Notes: generated by a model from the sequence alone, not told the origin. Positions 43,383 to 53,836 are shown, counted from the stretch's first letter. The stretch is 64,000 nucleotides of DNA from Paenibacillus shirakamiensis (GCF_017874255.1 NZ_JAGGLD010000001.1:620001-684000), one strand, 5' to 3'. Translations and numbers: made by a program.

Positions 43383-44894
43383 ATGGCTGACCATAAATAT
43401 ATGCTGGAAATGAAGTCCATCTCTAAAGAGTTCCCCGGTGTAAAGGCACTGGATGGCGTAACTCTTGAAGTAAGACCCGGAACAGTTCATGCTCTGATGG
43501 GGGAGAATGGTGCGGGAAAGTCTACGCTCATGAAATGCCTATTCGGTATATATCAGCCGGATGGTGGAGACATCTTTTTGAACGGTGAACCTGCAAAAAT
43601 CAATAATTCCAGTGATGCACTGGCTGCGGGAATATCGATGATTCACCAAGAGCTGCATCCGGTTCCTTTTCGAAATGTAATGGAAAATATTTGGCTTGGA
43701 CGCTTTCCTGTTCGAGGAATCGGGCCTTTTCAATTTGTAGATCACAAAAAAATGTTCAAAGATACCGAGGATCTTTTCAAGGACCTAGACATTGATTTGA
43801 ATCCAGACACCTTAGTAGGCAAATTATCTGTATCCAAAATTCAGTCTATCGAGATTGCAAAGGCGGTCTCATTTAACTCTCGAATTATAGTAATGGACGA
43901 ACCTACATCTTCCTTAACCAGTGTGGAAGTGGAGCATTTATTCCGGATCATTCGGGATCTCCAAAAGCGGGGTGTGTCGATTATTTATATATCTCATAAG
44001 ATGGAAGAAATCTTGCAGATCTCTGACGATGTCACTATTATGCGGGATGGTAAAAAGATTGGCACGTGGCCTTCTTGCGAAATGACGACGGATTTAATTA
44101 TATCGAAGATGGTTGGTCGGGACCTTTCGAGCCGTTTCCCAGATCGTGACAACATCCCTGGAGAAGTTATTCTCAAGGCCGACAATCTTACTTCTTCTGT
44201 AGATAAGTCTTTCCGAAATGTATCGTTTGAGCTGCGAAAAGGAGAAATTCTCGGTATCGGAGGCCTTGTGGGGGCACAGCGGACGGAACTTATTGAGGCC
44301 TTGTTCGGCTTGCGTGATCTTAAAGAAGGCACGATCTCTATGTATGGCAAAGTGGTCAAGATTCACTCCCCTCAAGATGCGAAGAAACATGGTCTTGCTT
44401 TGCTAACAGAAGAAAGACGTACGACAGGGATATTCCCCGTGTTATCTGTGCATGAGAATGGAGCTATTGCCAATCTAGGGAATTATATGACGCCATATGG
44501 ATTGCTAGATGAGAAGAAGAAGCGTACCGAAACGAATGAAATGATAGCCAAACTTAGGACGAAAACACCCCATATGCGTACGCAAATTATGAACTTGTCC
44601 GGCGGTAATCAACAGAAGGTATTGCTTGCAAGATGGTTACTCACCAAACCGGAGATACTGCTCCTAGATGAACCAACACGCGGCATTGACGTAGGTGCGA
44701 AGTTTGAGATTTATTCCATTATTGCGGACCTTGCCAAGCAAGGGAAAAGTATTGTCATGATCTCCTCTGAAATGCCAGAACTGTTAGGGATGTCAGACCG
44801 CATATTAGTCATGTCCGAAGGGAAATTAACGGGAATTGTAGATGGAAAACAGACTTCTGAAGAAGAAATTATGCGGCTAGCCGCTCAGCACTAG
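43383..44894 (+). CDS. mglA: Sugar ABC importer ATPase, two nucleotide-binding domains
   Basis: A 503-residue MglA/RbsA-type protein with two fused ABC domains. The N half has Walker A GENGAGKST, signature LSVSKIQSIEIAKAV and Walker B VMDEPTSSL. The C half has the degenerate Walker A GLVGAQRTE usual for this family, signature LSGGNQQKVLLARWL and LLDEPTRGIDVGAK. It energises uptake through MglC. The gap of 123 bases to mglB holds the hairpin noted above. Confidence 0.94.
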   Translation: MADHKYMLEMKSISKEFPGVKALDGVTLEVRPGTVHALMGENGAGKSTLMKCLFGIYQPDGGDIFLNGEPAKINNSSDALAAGISMIHQELHPVPFRNVMENIWLGRFPVRGIGPFQFVDHKKMFKDTEDLFKDLDIDLNPDTLVGKLSVSKIQSIEIAKAVSFNSRIIVMDEPTSSLTSVEVEHLFRIIRDLQKRGVSIIYISHKMEEILQISDDVTIMRDGKKIGTWPSCEMTTDLIISKMVGRDLSSRFPDRDNIPGEVILKADNLTSSVDKSFRNVSFELRKGEILGIGGLVGAQRTELIEALFGLRDLKEGTISMYGKVVKIHSPQDAKKHGLALLTEERRTTGIFPVLSVHENGAIANLGNYMTPYGLLDEKKKRTETNEMIAKLRTKTPHMRTQIMNLSGGNQQKVLLARWLLTKPEILLLDEPTRGIDVGAKFEIYSIIADLAKQGKSIVMISSEMPELLGMSDRILVMSEGKLTGIVDGKQTSEEEIMRLAAQH

Positions 44895-44918
44895 GTAGGA
44901 GAAGGAGGAGCTATAAAA

Positions 44919-45926
44919 ATGAATACAAAGAGAATGCAAGAGGTTATCTCACAGAATGCCATTTACATCGTTCTTGTCGTATTGGTATTAGGAATCGCGA
45001 TCTATGATCCATCATTTGTTAGTATAAATGCATTACGAGATATTTTAATTCAGTCCTCTACGCGTACGATTATCGCGTTAGGTGTGGCTTTTATCCTTAT
45101 CACAGGAGGAACGGATCTCTCTGCTGGTAGGATGGTAGGGCTAACCGCCGTCATCTCGGCTTCTATGTTGCAGTTACAAGATTATCCACGGCGCTTCTTC
45201 CCGAATATGGGTGAGCTTCCCGTAATTGTTCCGGTATTGCTTGCTATCTTGGTAGGACTCATCTTCGGTATGATGAATGGATGGATTGTGGCAAAGTTAA
45301 AAGTACCTCCATTTATCGCAACTTTAGGTACGATGGTCATTATTTACGGAGTGAACTCCCTGTATTTCGATTCTGAGCCGAATCAATCCCAGCCGATCGG
45401 TGGACTGAGACCAGATTTCACGAAATGGGGTTCCGGTAGTATAGGTTCAGGCCCGTATTCCATACCTTATATTGTAATTATCGCTATATTTGTAGCTATG
45501 GTCGTATGGGTGATGTTCAACAAAACTCGCCTAGGTAAAAACATGTATGCTATAGGTGGCAATGAACAAGCTGCGAAAGTCTCTGGAATTAATGTCTCTA
45601 AAAATTTGATCATGATATATTCCATTGCTGGAGCTTTATACGGTCTAGCTGGCGTGTTAGAAGCTGCAAGAACAGGCGGGGCAACCAATAACTACGGTAA
45701 TATGTATGAGCTTGATGCGATTGCGGCATGTGTAGTCGGTGGTGTATCTACCACCGGCGGAATCGGGACGGTTCCCGGTGTCTTAACTGGGGTTGTCATC
45801 TTTACGGTCATCAACTATGGTCTGACCTTTATCGGTGTAAGTCCTTATTGGCAATTGATCATTAAGGGATTAATCATCGTGGCAGCTGTAGCATTTGATA
45901 TGCGTAAATATGCTTCAAAGAAATAA
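44919..45926 (+). CDS. mglC: Sugar ABC importer permease
   Basis: A 335-residue BPD_transp_2 family permease with about 8-10 membrane helices. Signatures are ALGVAFILITGGTDLSAGRMVG, PPFIATLGTMVIIYGVNSL and GGVSTTGGIGTVPGVLTG, the last being the conserved region of MglC/RbsC. ATG 44919 follows GGAGAAGGAGG. It closes the mgl operon. Confidence 0.94.
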   Translation: MNTKRMQEVISQNAIYIVLVVLVLGIAIYDPSFVSINALRDILIQSSTRTIIALGVAFILITGGTDLSAGRMVGLTAVISASMLQLQDYPRRFFPNMGELPVIVPVLLAILVGLIFGMMNGWIVAKLKVPPFIATLGTMVIIYGVNSLYFDSEPNQSQPIGGLRPDFTKWGSGSIGSGPYSIPYIVIIAIFVAMVVWVMFNKTRLGKNMYAIGGNEQAAKVSGINVSKNLIMIYSIAGALYGLAGVLEAARTGGATNNYGNMYELDAIAACVVGGVSTTGGIGTVPGVLTGVVIFTVINYGLTFIGVSPYWQLIIKGLIIVAAVAFDMRKYASKK

Positions 45927-45940
45927 GCAAGAACAGATAA

Positions 45941-45988
45941 AGAGTATCTCTGAAGGCCAGTTTACTGGCACGGAGATGCTCTTTTTAT
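45941..45988 (+). terminator. Intrinsic terminator after mglC
   Basis: AGAGTATCTC (45941-45950) pairs with GAGATGCTCT (45973-45982), with an inner CCAG/CTGG stem, then TTTTT. Confidence 0.9.
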
Positions 45989-46205
45989 TGTTCTTAGAAA
46001 GGAGAATAAATAGAGGGGGAATCTACTACTAGATGTTCGTTTAAATAGTGGAAATTTATCCTTCACAGACGCTTGAAGAACTCAAACATTGAGACTAGAA
46101 TAAGTATCATCAAAAAATAATTAGTAATTTTTGGTGCGATTTTATCCCTTACACGTCCCTATGGACATCTCGTTTTTTTGAAAATGAAAACGCATTATAT
46201 GTAAG

Positions 46206-46221
46206 TTTGTCCATGGACAAA
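46206..46221. promoter_or_regulatory. Perfect 16-bp palindrome upstream of the chitinase operon
   Basis: TTTGTCCATGGACAAA is fully self-complementary. A related half, TATGGACA, lies at about 46160-46167 in GTCCCTATGGACAT. Between them is a TGAAAACG sequence resembling half a cre site (46185-46192). The rest of the 420-base gap (45989-46349) holds no supported gene. A dimeric regulator is likely to bind the palindrome; which one is unknown. Confidence 0.55.
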
Positions 46222-46349
46222 TCCGCATGGTTGCCGCATGCATGAAAGGAGGTGAGGCGTTACACCCGTGAGTAGTATCTCTTGGAACCCGCGTTCAAAC
46301 TATCAAGGACGCACGTTTCAAGCATCTAAAGCCGAAAGAAGGATGAATA

Positions 46350-48851
46350 ATGTACTTGAAATCGCAATTTCGTAAGAAATCTTTTGCTGCATGCTTGACT
46401 TTACTTTTGTTACTTTCCTCTTGGACGGTAGCAAATGCAGCTCCAGCAGCAACCGCAGCAGGAACAACTGCGACACCAGCAGCAGGAGCTGTAAAAGCCG
46501 CTGCAAATTCATCCTACAAGGTGGTAGGTTACTTCACGGATTGGGGTGTCTATGATCCGAACTACCAAGTAGAGAACATTGATGCTTCCAAGTTGACGCA
46601 TTTGAATTACGCTTTTGCTGATTTATGTTGGAATGGTAAGCATGGTAACCCTTCGAATGATCCAGGCAATCCGAATAAGACGACCTGGAACTGTACTGAC
46701 AAAGGCGTACCGACACAGACTGGTACCGTACCTAATGGAGCTATTGTGTTAGGCGACCCTTGGTCTGACGTCAACAATAGTGATGGCGTTCCACTCGAGT
46801 GGGAAGATTGCGAGAAGGGCAAGTGCGGTAACTTCTACAAGTTGAAAGTCCTGAAGCAAGCCAATCCTAATCTAAAGACACTGCTGTCTGTAGGGGGATG
46901 GACGTGGTCCAATCATTTCTCTGATGTAGCTGCCGATTCAACGGCACGGACAAATTTTGCGAATTCGGCTGTGAATGTCATTCGTACTTATGGATTTGAT
47001 GGCATTGATATTGACTGGGAATATCCAGTAAGTGATGGTCTTCCAGACAACAGTCGCCGTGCAGCAGACAAACAAAATTTCACCCTTCTTCTTCAAGAAA
47101 CACGCAATAAACTTGCTGCGGCCGGAGCACAAGATGGCAAATCTTATTTGCTAACTATCGCTAGCCGCGCGAATGAATCTTATACGCAGACGACAGAATT
47201 ATCGAAGATTTCCAATATTTTAGACTGGATTAACATTATGACGTATGACTTCCATGGAGATTGGGAGACGTCTACGAATCATAACGCTGGCCTTTATTCC
47301 GATCCTAATGATCCAGATGTGAACAAATTCAGTGCAGATTATGCGGTAAATGCTTATATTAATGCCGGTGTAGCCCCATCTAAGATCGTGCTGGGTGTTC
47401 CATTTTATGGTAGAGGATGGAAGGGGTGTGCGGCTGGACCCAATGGAGACGGTCAATATCAAGTATGTACACCAGACTTCAATGGTAGCACTACGCCAAC
47501 GGGAACTTGGGATACATTTGAGACAGGCGCTTCAGGAATGTTCGATTATGGTGATCTTGCTGCCAATTATGTGAACAAGAATGGATTTGTTCGCTATTGG
47601 AATGCAACGGCCCAAGTGCCTTATCTGTATAATCCAACAAGCAAAATATTCATCAGTTATGAAGATCCACAGTCCTTAGCGGCGAAGACTAGTTACATCA
47701 AGAGCAAAGGGCTTGGCGGCGCGATGATCTGGGAACTGAGTGAGGACTGCAGAACAAGTCCGAAATTTACATGTACGGGAACTAAATTGCTAACGCAATT
47801 AGGGACAGATCTGAATGTGAATTCTACGACGCCTCCAGTGACAGATACGACAGCACCTTCTGTGCCTGCGAATCTTACTTCCACAGCAAAAACAAGCACG
47901 TCTGTCACCTTGAAATGGGATGCATCTACAGACAATGTGGGTGTAACAGGATATGACGTGTATCAGGGATCTACGTTGCTTACAAGAGTCACGGGAACAA
48001 CCTATACGGCTACAGGGTTGACAGCTCAGACTGCTTATACTTTTACTGTTAAAGCTGCGGATGCTGCGGGTAATATTTCTGCGGCAAGTTCAAGCTTAGC
48101 TGTGACGACTTCCGCTCCAGCTACGACAGATACACAAGCACCTACAGCACCAACGAATCCAGTGGTTTCCGCGATTACGGATAAGGGTGCCACCCTGACT
48201 TGGACGGCATCCACAGATAACGTGGGCGTAACTGGATATCAGATTTTCCAAGGAACGACGAGCGTGGCTACGACGACGGGGACAACATTTAACTTAACAG
48301 GACTTACAGCTAATACTTCATACACGTATACCATAAAAGCTAAGGATGCAGCGGGTAATGTCTCTGCAGCAAGTAGTGCGGTTACATTCAAGACATTAGC
48401 GGCTGCGAGTACAGATACACAGGCTCCGACCACTCCAACAGCTGTGACGGCTTCATCCAAGACGGATACCTCTGTTGTATTGAAATGGACAGCATCCACG
48501 GACAATGTAGGCGTAACAGGATATGATATTTATAAAGGCACAACGCTCGCAGGTTCCGTATCCGGTACAACATTAACTTACACGGCAACAGGTCTTACCG
48601 CTTCTACAGCGTACTCTTTCACGGTGAAAGCGAAAGATGCAGCAGGGAATGTATCTGCGGCAAGTACCGCATTAAGTGTAACAACGAATGCAGCAACACC
48701 GACGACTACACCTGCTTGGGCTCCCAACACGGCTTATGCAGTAGGTGCAGAAGTGACTTACAACGGAGCCGTATATGTATGCCGTACAGCTCATACTTCG
48801 TTGACAGGCTGGGAACCGTCTAATGTTCCAGCGCTCTGGACGAAGAAGTAA
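46350..48851 (+). CDS. Secreted family 18 chitinase with three FN3 domains and a chitin-binding module
   Basis: An 833-residue enzyme with a signal peptide (about 1-31) and a GH18 catalytic domain (about 55-485). Its active-site motif DGIDIDWEYP has catalytic Glu224, with SVGGW upstream and INIMTYDFHG downstream. Three fibronectin type III repeats (about 500-785, each beginning DTQAPT-like and containing STDNVGVTGYD) and a C-terminal CBM5/12 chitin-binding module (about 788-833; TAYAVGAEVTYNGAVYVC, GWEPSNVPALW) follow. ATG 46350 follows AGAAGG. It cuts beta-1,4-GlcNAc chains outside the cell. A larger paralogue follows after 49 bases. Confidence 0.95.
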   Translation: MYLKSQFRKKSFAACLTLLLLLSSWTVANAAPAATAAGTTATPAAGAVKAAANSSYKVVGYFTDWGVYDPNYQVENIDASKLTHLNYAFADLCWNGKHGNPSNDPGNPNKTTWNCTDKGVPTQTGTVPNGAIVLGDPWSDVNNSDGVPLEWEDCEKGKCGNFYKLKVLKQANPNLKTLLSVGGWTWSNHFSDVAADSTARTNFANSAVNVIRTYGFDGIDIDWEYPVSDGLPDNSRRAADKQNFTLLLQETRNKLAAAGAQDGKSYLLTIASRANESYTQTTELSKISNILDWINIMTYDFHGDWETSTNHNAGLYSDPNDPDVNKFSADYAVNAYINAGVAPSKIVLGVPFYGRGWKGCAAGPNGDGQYQVCTPDFNGSTTPTGTWDTFETGASGMFDYGDLAANYVNKNGFVRYWNATAQVPYLYNPTSKIFISYEDPQSLAAKTSYIKSKGLGGAMIWELSEDCRTSPKFTCTGTKLLTQLGTDLNVNSTTPPVTDTTAPSVPANLTSTAKTSTSVTLKWDASTDNVGVTGYDVYQGSTLLTRVTGTTYTATGLTAQTAYTFTVKAADAAGNISAASSSLAVTTSAPATTDTQAPTAPTNPVVSAITDKGATLTWTASTDNVGVTGYQIFQGTTSVATTTGTTFNLTGLTANTSYTYTIKAKDAAGNVSAASSAVTFKTLAAASTDTQAPTTPTAVTASSKTDTSVVLKWTASTDNVGVTGYDIYKGTTLAGSVSGTTLTYTATGLTASTAYSFTVKAKDAAGNVSAASTALSVTTNAATPTTTPAWAPNTAYAVGAEVTYNGAVYVCRTAHTSLTGWEPSNVPALWTKK

Positions 48852-48900
48852 TTTAGGAACAGCTAACTTCTAAATTTAATTTGCGAAAGCGAGGTTATTT

Positions 48901-51900
48901 ATGCGTCAACATCGGATCGGTAAGACGGCTTTACTCGTATGGATGAGCTTGTTAGTTGCGTTGGCTCCTTTTTTTCAGAGTAAATTCACGCCTACGGCAA
49001 GTGCGGCAGCTGCTACTAGCAATTATAAAATAGTTGGTTATTTCCCATCATGGGGAATCTATGGTCGCAGTTATAACGTATCCGATATCGACGTATCCAA
49101 AGTAACTCACATCAATTATGCTTTTGCTGATATTTGCTGGAACGGCAAACACGGAAATCCTTCTACAGATCCGGCCAATCCTAACAAGCAGACTTGGCCA
49201 TGTACAACTACGGGAATTCCTTTGCAATCAGGAACGGTGCCTAATGGTAGCATCGTCCTGGGAGATCCAGATGCGGATGCACTTCGTCCAACGGCAGGTG
49301 GCCCGACTACGGGATGCTGGGCAGACGCAGCTTGCGGAAACTTTGGTGCACTTCGTAATCTGAAAGCTAAAAACCCGCAGCTTAAGACGATTCTTTCCGT
49401 AGGCGGATGGACGTGGTCTAATCGTTTTTCGGATACAGCAGCGACCGATGCCACTCGGAAGACATTTGCCAAATCTGCAGTGGATGCTTTAAGAGCTTAT
49501 GGGTTTGACGGCGTAGATCTGGACTGGGAATATCCAAATGTTGAAGCGATCCCAGGCAACAGTTACAGCCCTGCTGACAAACAGAACTATACGTTATTGT
49601 TACAAGAGATTCGCAATCAATTGGATGCTGCCGGAGAGCAAGATGGCAAGCATTACTTACTGACCATCGCTTCGGGTGCAAGCCAAAAGTTCGTGGACAA
49701 TACAGAGCTTACGAAGATTGCTCAGTTAGTAGACTGGATTAATATTATGACGTATGACTTCCATGGTGGATCATGGGAAGGAACGACTAGCCATAATACC
49801 GGTCTCTATGCAGATCCAAATGATCCTTATCTGAGTATGAATTTCACTGTAGATGGGGCCATTAATGCTTATCAGAATGCGGGCGTTCCCTTGAACAAAA
49901 TCGTATTGGGACTTGAATTTATGGGGCGCAGCTGGAAGAACTGCCCGGGTGGCCCTAACAATGATGGGCAATTCCAGACATGTACACCAGACACAAGTCA
50001 AACGTACAAATGGTCTCCAGTAGGAACTTGGGATGACACCACTTCGGGGAACACGGGTGTGTTCGACTACGGAGATATCGCAGCGAACTACGTGAATAAG
50101 AATGGATATACACGATTCTGGAATGACAAAGCGAAAGTACCTTATCTGTATAATCCTACAACGAAAATCTTCATTTCCTATGATGATACAGAGTCTCTAG
50201 GGTACAAGACGGCTTACATTAAGAACAAGTATTTAGGTGGAGCGATGTTCTGGGAGTTCAGCTCGGACTGCCGAGTGAGTCCTAAATTTAGCTGCAGTGG
50301 ACCGAAGTTACTCGATAAAGTATACAGTGACCTCAACACGGGTACGGCTCCAGTGGATACGGCAGCCCCTACTGCACCAACTAGCCTTACTTCATCAAGT
50401 CATACGGATAAAAAAGTGACGCTGAGCTGGAGCCCTTCCACAGATAATGTTGGCGTCATGTCCTATGATATCTATCAAGGCAATACCTTGATCAAATCGG
50501 TAGATGGAGCAACCACAAGTGCCTTGGTGAAAGGGTTTACGGGCAGTACCTCCTATACCTTCACCGTTAAGGCCAAGGATGCGGCAGGTAACTCTTCTGC
50601 AGCTAGTAATGCCATCACCGTAGTTACATCTCCGCCAATCGTGGATAACACGGCGCCAAGTGTTCCGGCAAATCTGACTGTTGTAGCCAAGACCAAAACA
50701 TCAGTCACGCTGAGCTGGACAGCATCTACGGATAATGATGATATTGGCGGTTATGACATTTATCAGAATGGAACCCTTGTCAAATCTACGGCAAACACCA
50801 AAGAGAGCATTACTGGATTGACAGCGGGAACAACGTATAGCTTCTATATCAAAGCTAAGGATTTATCTAACAATGCTTCTGCTGCTAGTACATCCCTTAG
50901 TGTGACAACGCAGAACGATCCTAATTATCCGGTCTGGCAGCTGGGTGCTACCTATGCAATTGGTTCATATGTTACGTACAACGGGGTTCTGTACAAATGT
51001 ACGTATGCACACACTGCCATTGCAGGTTGGGAACCATCCAAAGCACCTACACTCTGGTCTGCGCAAGACGCACCTCCAACGGATACACAAGCACCAACAG
51101 CACCAGCAGGACTAACTGCTACAGCTTCTAGCGGTACTTCCGTCGCTTTAACATGGACGGCAGCTAGTGACAATCTAGGTGTAACTGGATATGACATCTA
51201 TCAAGGTAGTAACTTGATCGGTAGTTCAGCAACCACGTCATACAGTGTAACGGGTCTTGCAGGAGGTAGTGCATACAGCTTCACTGTGAAAGCGAAGGAT
51301 GCGGCAGGCAATGTATCCGCAGCAAGTAATGCGGCAAGTGTGACGCTAGCTGCAGCAGATACGGTAGCTCCGACGGCACCTGGATCCCTTACAGTGTCAG
51401 CCAAAACGTCCACTACAGCGACACTTACTTGGACAGCTTCAACCGATAATGTGGCGGTGACTGGTTATGATGTGTACAAAGGTACTACACTTGCTACTTC
51501 TGTTGCAGGAAATGTGCTGACTGCTTCAGTGAGCGGGCTCACTCCAAGTACGGCATATACGTTCACTGTAAAAGCCAAGGATGGTGCTGGTAATACCTCT
51601 GGTGCAAGTAGTGCCGCGACGGTTACTACGGATGCACCATCCAGCGACAAGACAGCACCTTCTGTACCGACAGGCTTAACGGTTTCTAGTAAAAATCAAA
51701 CCAGCATTACACTCACTTGGACAGCTTCAACAGATAATGTGGGTGTTACTGGTTATGACGTATACAAAGGAACTACACTTGCTGCTTCGGTCAGCGGCAC
51801 TTCACTGACTTCAGTCATCAGTGGACTAACGGCGAATACAGCGTATACTTTCACCGTAGTAGCTAAGGATGCTGCGGGGAATGCATCTGCTGCAAGCAGC

Positions 51901-52083
51901 GTCCTATCCGTAACGACGGATTCAGCAGCTCCAGCGGCTCCAGCATGGGTAGCGAACAAAGCTTATGTGAAAGATGATTTGGTAACTTATGCAGGCAAGG
52001 TATACAAATGCACGCAACCGCATACTTCGTTGCCAGGCTGGGAACCTAGCAACGTACCTGCGTTGTGGACAGTTCAGCCCTAA
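48901..52083 (+). CDS. Secreted family 18 chitinase with five FN3 domains and two chitin-binding modules
   Basis: A 1060-residue paralogue of the preceding chitinase: signal peptide (about 1-36), GH18 domain with GFDGVDLDWEYP (catalytic Glu210) and INIMTYDFHGG, two FN3 repeats, an internal CBM5/12 (about 678-722; GATYAIGSYVTYNGVLYKC), three more FN3 repeats and a terminal CBM5/12 (about 1015-1060). The extra modules suggest stronger or processive action on crystalline chitin compared with its neighbour. ATG 48901 follows GCGAGG. It is in one operon with the first chitinase and ends in a strong terminator. Confidence 0.95.
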   Translation: MRQHRIGKTALLVWMSLLVALAPFFQSKFTPTASAAAATSNYKIVGYFPSWGIYGRSYNVSDIDVSKVTHINYAFADICWNGKHGNPSTDPANPNKQTWPCTTTGIPLQSGTVPNGSIVLGDPDADALRPTAGGPTTGCWADAACGNFGALRNLKAKNPQLKTILSVGGWTWSNRFSDTAATDATRKTFAKSAVDALRAYGFDGVDLDWEYPNVEAIPGNSYSPADKQNYTLLLQEIRNQLDAAGEQDGKHYLLTIASGASQKFVDNTELTKIAQLVDWINIMTYDFHGGSWEGTTSHNTGLYADPNDPYLSMNFTVDGAINAYQNAGVPLNKIVLGLEFMGRSWKNCPGGPNNDGQFQTCTPDTSQTYKWSPVGTWDDTTSGNTGVFDYGDIAANYVNKNGYTRFWNDKAKVPYLYNPTTKIFISYDDTESLGYKTAYIKNKYLGGAMFWEFSSDCRVSPKFSCSGPKLLDKVYSDLNTGTAPVDTAAPTAPTSLTSSSHTDKKVTLSWSPSTDNVGVMSYDIYQGNTLIKSVDGATTSALVKGFTGSTSYTFTVKAKDAAGNSSAASNAITVVTSPPIVDNTAPSVPANLTVVAKTKTSVTLSWTASTDNDDIGGYDIYQNGTLVKSTANTKESITGLTAGTTYSFYIKAKDLSNNASAASTSLSVTTQNDPNYPVWQLGATYAIGSYVTYNGVLYKCTYAHTAIAGWEPSKAPTLWSAQDAPPTDTQAPTAPAGLTATASSGTSVALTWTAASDNLGVTGYDIYQGSNLIGSSATTSYSVTGLAGGSAYSFTVKAKDAAGNVSAASNAASVTLAAADTVAPTAPGSLTVSAKTSTTATLTWTASTDNVAVTGYDVYKGTTLATSVAGNVLTASVSGLTPSTAYTFTVKAKDGAGNTSGASSAATVTTDAPSSDKTAPSVPTGLTVSSKNQTSITLTWTASTDNVGVTGYDVYKGTTLAASVSGTSLTSVISGLTANTAYTFTVVAKDAAGNASAASSVLSVTTDSAAPAAPAWVANKAYVKDDLVTYAGKVYKCTQPHTSLPGWEPSNVPALWTVQP

Positions 52084-52097
52084 TCTTAATACGGAAC

Positions 52098-52138
52098 AGC
52101 CTTCAAGTTCGCTTTGAGCGGACTTGAAGGCTCTTTTT
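52098..52138 (+). terminator. Intrinsic terminator after the chitinase operon
   Basis: AGCCTTCAAGTTCGC (52098-52112) pairs with GCGGACTTGAAGGCT (52118-52132), followed by CTTTTT. Confidence 0.94.
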
Positions 52139-52303
52139 AAAAGGTCGCTATATGTTCAAATACGATTCATAACTAGAAAATACTTGAGGACTATGAACGT
52201 TATACGTATAAGTAAATTGCATAAATTTAACTATAAATGTCTTTCTTCCCTAATTTAAATATGATTTAATTATAGACAAAATAAGTCGTTGGAGGTTAGT
52301 GCT

Positions 52304-53836
52304 ATGAGTATATCGGCGGAATCACAAACTTTAGAGCAGCAGGTGCAAGCCTTTAAAGCATTAGACGAGAAAATTATTCATTTGGGCAGTATTCTTGGAC
52401 TTGTGGAGTGGGATCAGAAGGTGATGGCACCTAAAAAAGGGAGGGGCCTTTTTGCCAAGGCAATTGGCACACTCAGCACAGAGGCGTTCAAGCTTACCGT
52501 GTCTAAGGAAATGGGAGAGCTAGTTAATCAGTTGTCAAGTCCAGAAAATTCTGCACGTCTTGATGACATTACGCGCGCTCAAGTTCGGGAGCGTAAAATG
52601 GAATATGATCGCTCCCATCTCATCCCTGAAGATATGTATCGTGAATATGTTGTACTTACCGCAGAAGCGAATGATATCTGGGAAGAAGCTCGGAATCAGG
52701 CGGATTTCTCTATATTTGAACCTGCACTAGTCAAAATAGTAGAGTTCAAGAGGAAAGCTGCTGAAATCTATGGATATCAAGACCATCCTTATGATGCTTT
52801 ATTAGATGAATTCGAACCGGGCTTAACCGTTAAAGTACTAGATCCTTTGTTCGCTAGACTTAGAGAGAGCAGTGTGGACTTATTACGTCGCACCCAGCAG
52901 TCTACCTCTAAACCTAGGGAGGATTTGTTCGAACAGAAGTATCCCATCGATGTCCAAAAGACATTCAATCGGGAGATGCTTCCTATTATCGGTTTTGATC
53001 TAGATGCAGGTAGACTAGATGAGACCGTACATCCTTTTGCGCAGACCATCAACACCGGTGATGTCCGCATTACAACTAGATATGTAGAGACCAATGTACG
53101 CTCCGCGCTATTCGGTACGATTCATGAGGCTGGACATGGCATTTATGAGCAAAATATCGATGCTTCCCTAGAAGGAACGGTACTATCTACGGGTGCATCT
53201 TTTGGCATTCACGAGTCTCAGTCTAGGTTCCTAGAGAATATGGTAGGTAGAAGTGAAGCCTTCTGGAAGTACTTTTACAAAGGACTGCAATCGGCTTTCC
53301 CTGAACAATTAGGTACGGTACAACTTGTAGATTTCTATCGGGCAATCAATAGAGTACAGCCTTCCTTGATTCGCGTGGAAGCAGATGAACTTACGTATAA
53401 CCTCCATATCATGCTTCGCTACGAGATTGAGAAGGCCTTAATCGGCGGCGACATTGAAGTAAAAGATCTCCCGGCAATCTGGAATCAGAAGGTAGAGGAT
53501 TACCTAGGCATTCGTCCAGCTAACGATCGTGAGGGCGTACTGCAGGATGTGCATTGGTCTTTCGGTGGATTTGGTTATTTCCCCTCGTATTCTCTAGGGA
53601 ATCTCTATGCTGCACAAATTTTGCATACGATTGAACAGCAGGTTCCTAATCTCTATGAAGCTATAGAGCAAGGGGACTTTGATACCGTTCAGACTTGGTT
53701 ACATGCACAAATTCACCAGTACGGGAAGCTTTACACCCCAGAGGAATTGATTCTAAAAGTGACGGGAGAGCCCTTAAATGCGGACTATTTAGTCGATTAT
53801 TTGGAGCAGAAATATAGCCGAATCTACAATCTATGA
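52304..53836 (+). CDS. M32-family metallocarboxypeptidase
   Basis: A 510-residue zinc carboxypeptidase of the Thermus Taq type. ATG 52304 follows TTGGAGG; the TTG inside that site is rejected. The zinc motif HEAGH (about 274-278, FGTIHEAGHGIYEQN) is present, with ESQSRFLENMVGRS, IRVEADELTYNLHIMLRYEIE and a C-terminal GFGYFPSYSLGNLYAAQ that are signatures of M32. It trims C-terminal residues from peptides in the cytoplasm and has no signal peptide. It stands alone between terminator and promoter regions. Confidence 0.95.
   Translation: MSISAESQTLEQQVQAFKALDEKIIHLGSILGLVEWDQKVMAPKKGRGLFAKAIGTLSTEAFKLTVSKEMGELVNQLSSPENSARLDDITRAQVRERKMEYDRSHLIPEDMYREYVVLTAEANDIWEEARNQADFSIFEPALVKIVEFKRKAAEIYGYQDHPYDALLDEFEPGLTVKVLDPLFARLRESSVDLLRRTQQSTSKPREDLFEQKYPIDVQKTFNREMLPIIGFDLDAGRLDETVHPFAQTINTGDVRITTRYVETNVRSALFGTIHEAGHGIYEQNIDASLEGTVLSTGASFGIHESQSRFLENMVGRSEAFWKYFYKGLQSAFPEQLGTVQLVDFYRAINRVQPSLIRVEADELTYNLHIMLRYEIEKALIGGDIEVKDLPAIWNQKVEDYLGIRPANDREGVLQDVHWSFGGFGYFPSYSLGNLYAAQILHTIEQQVPNLYEAIEQGDFDTVQTWLHAQIHQYGKLYTPEELILKVTGEPLNADYLVDYLEQKYSRIYNL

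Noticed and set aside
46178..46201. A possible cre site (TGAAAACGCATTAT) and promoter before the chitinases
   Set aside because: Only the first half matches the cre consensus, and no convincing -10 box is found at the right distance.
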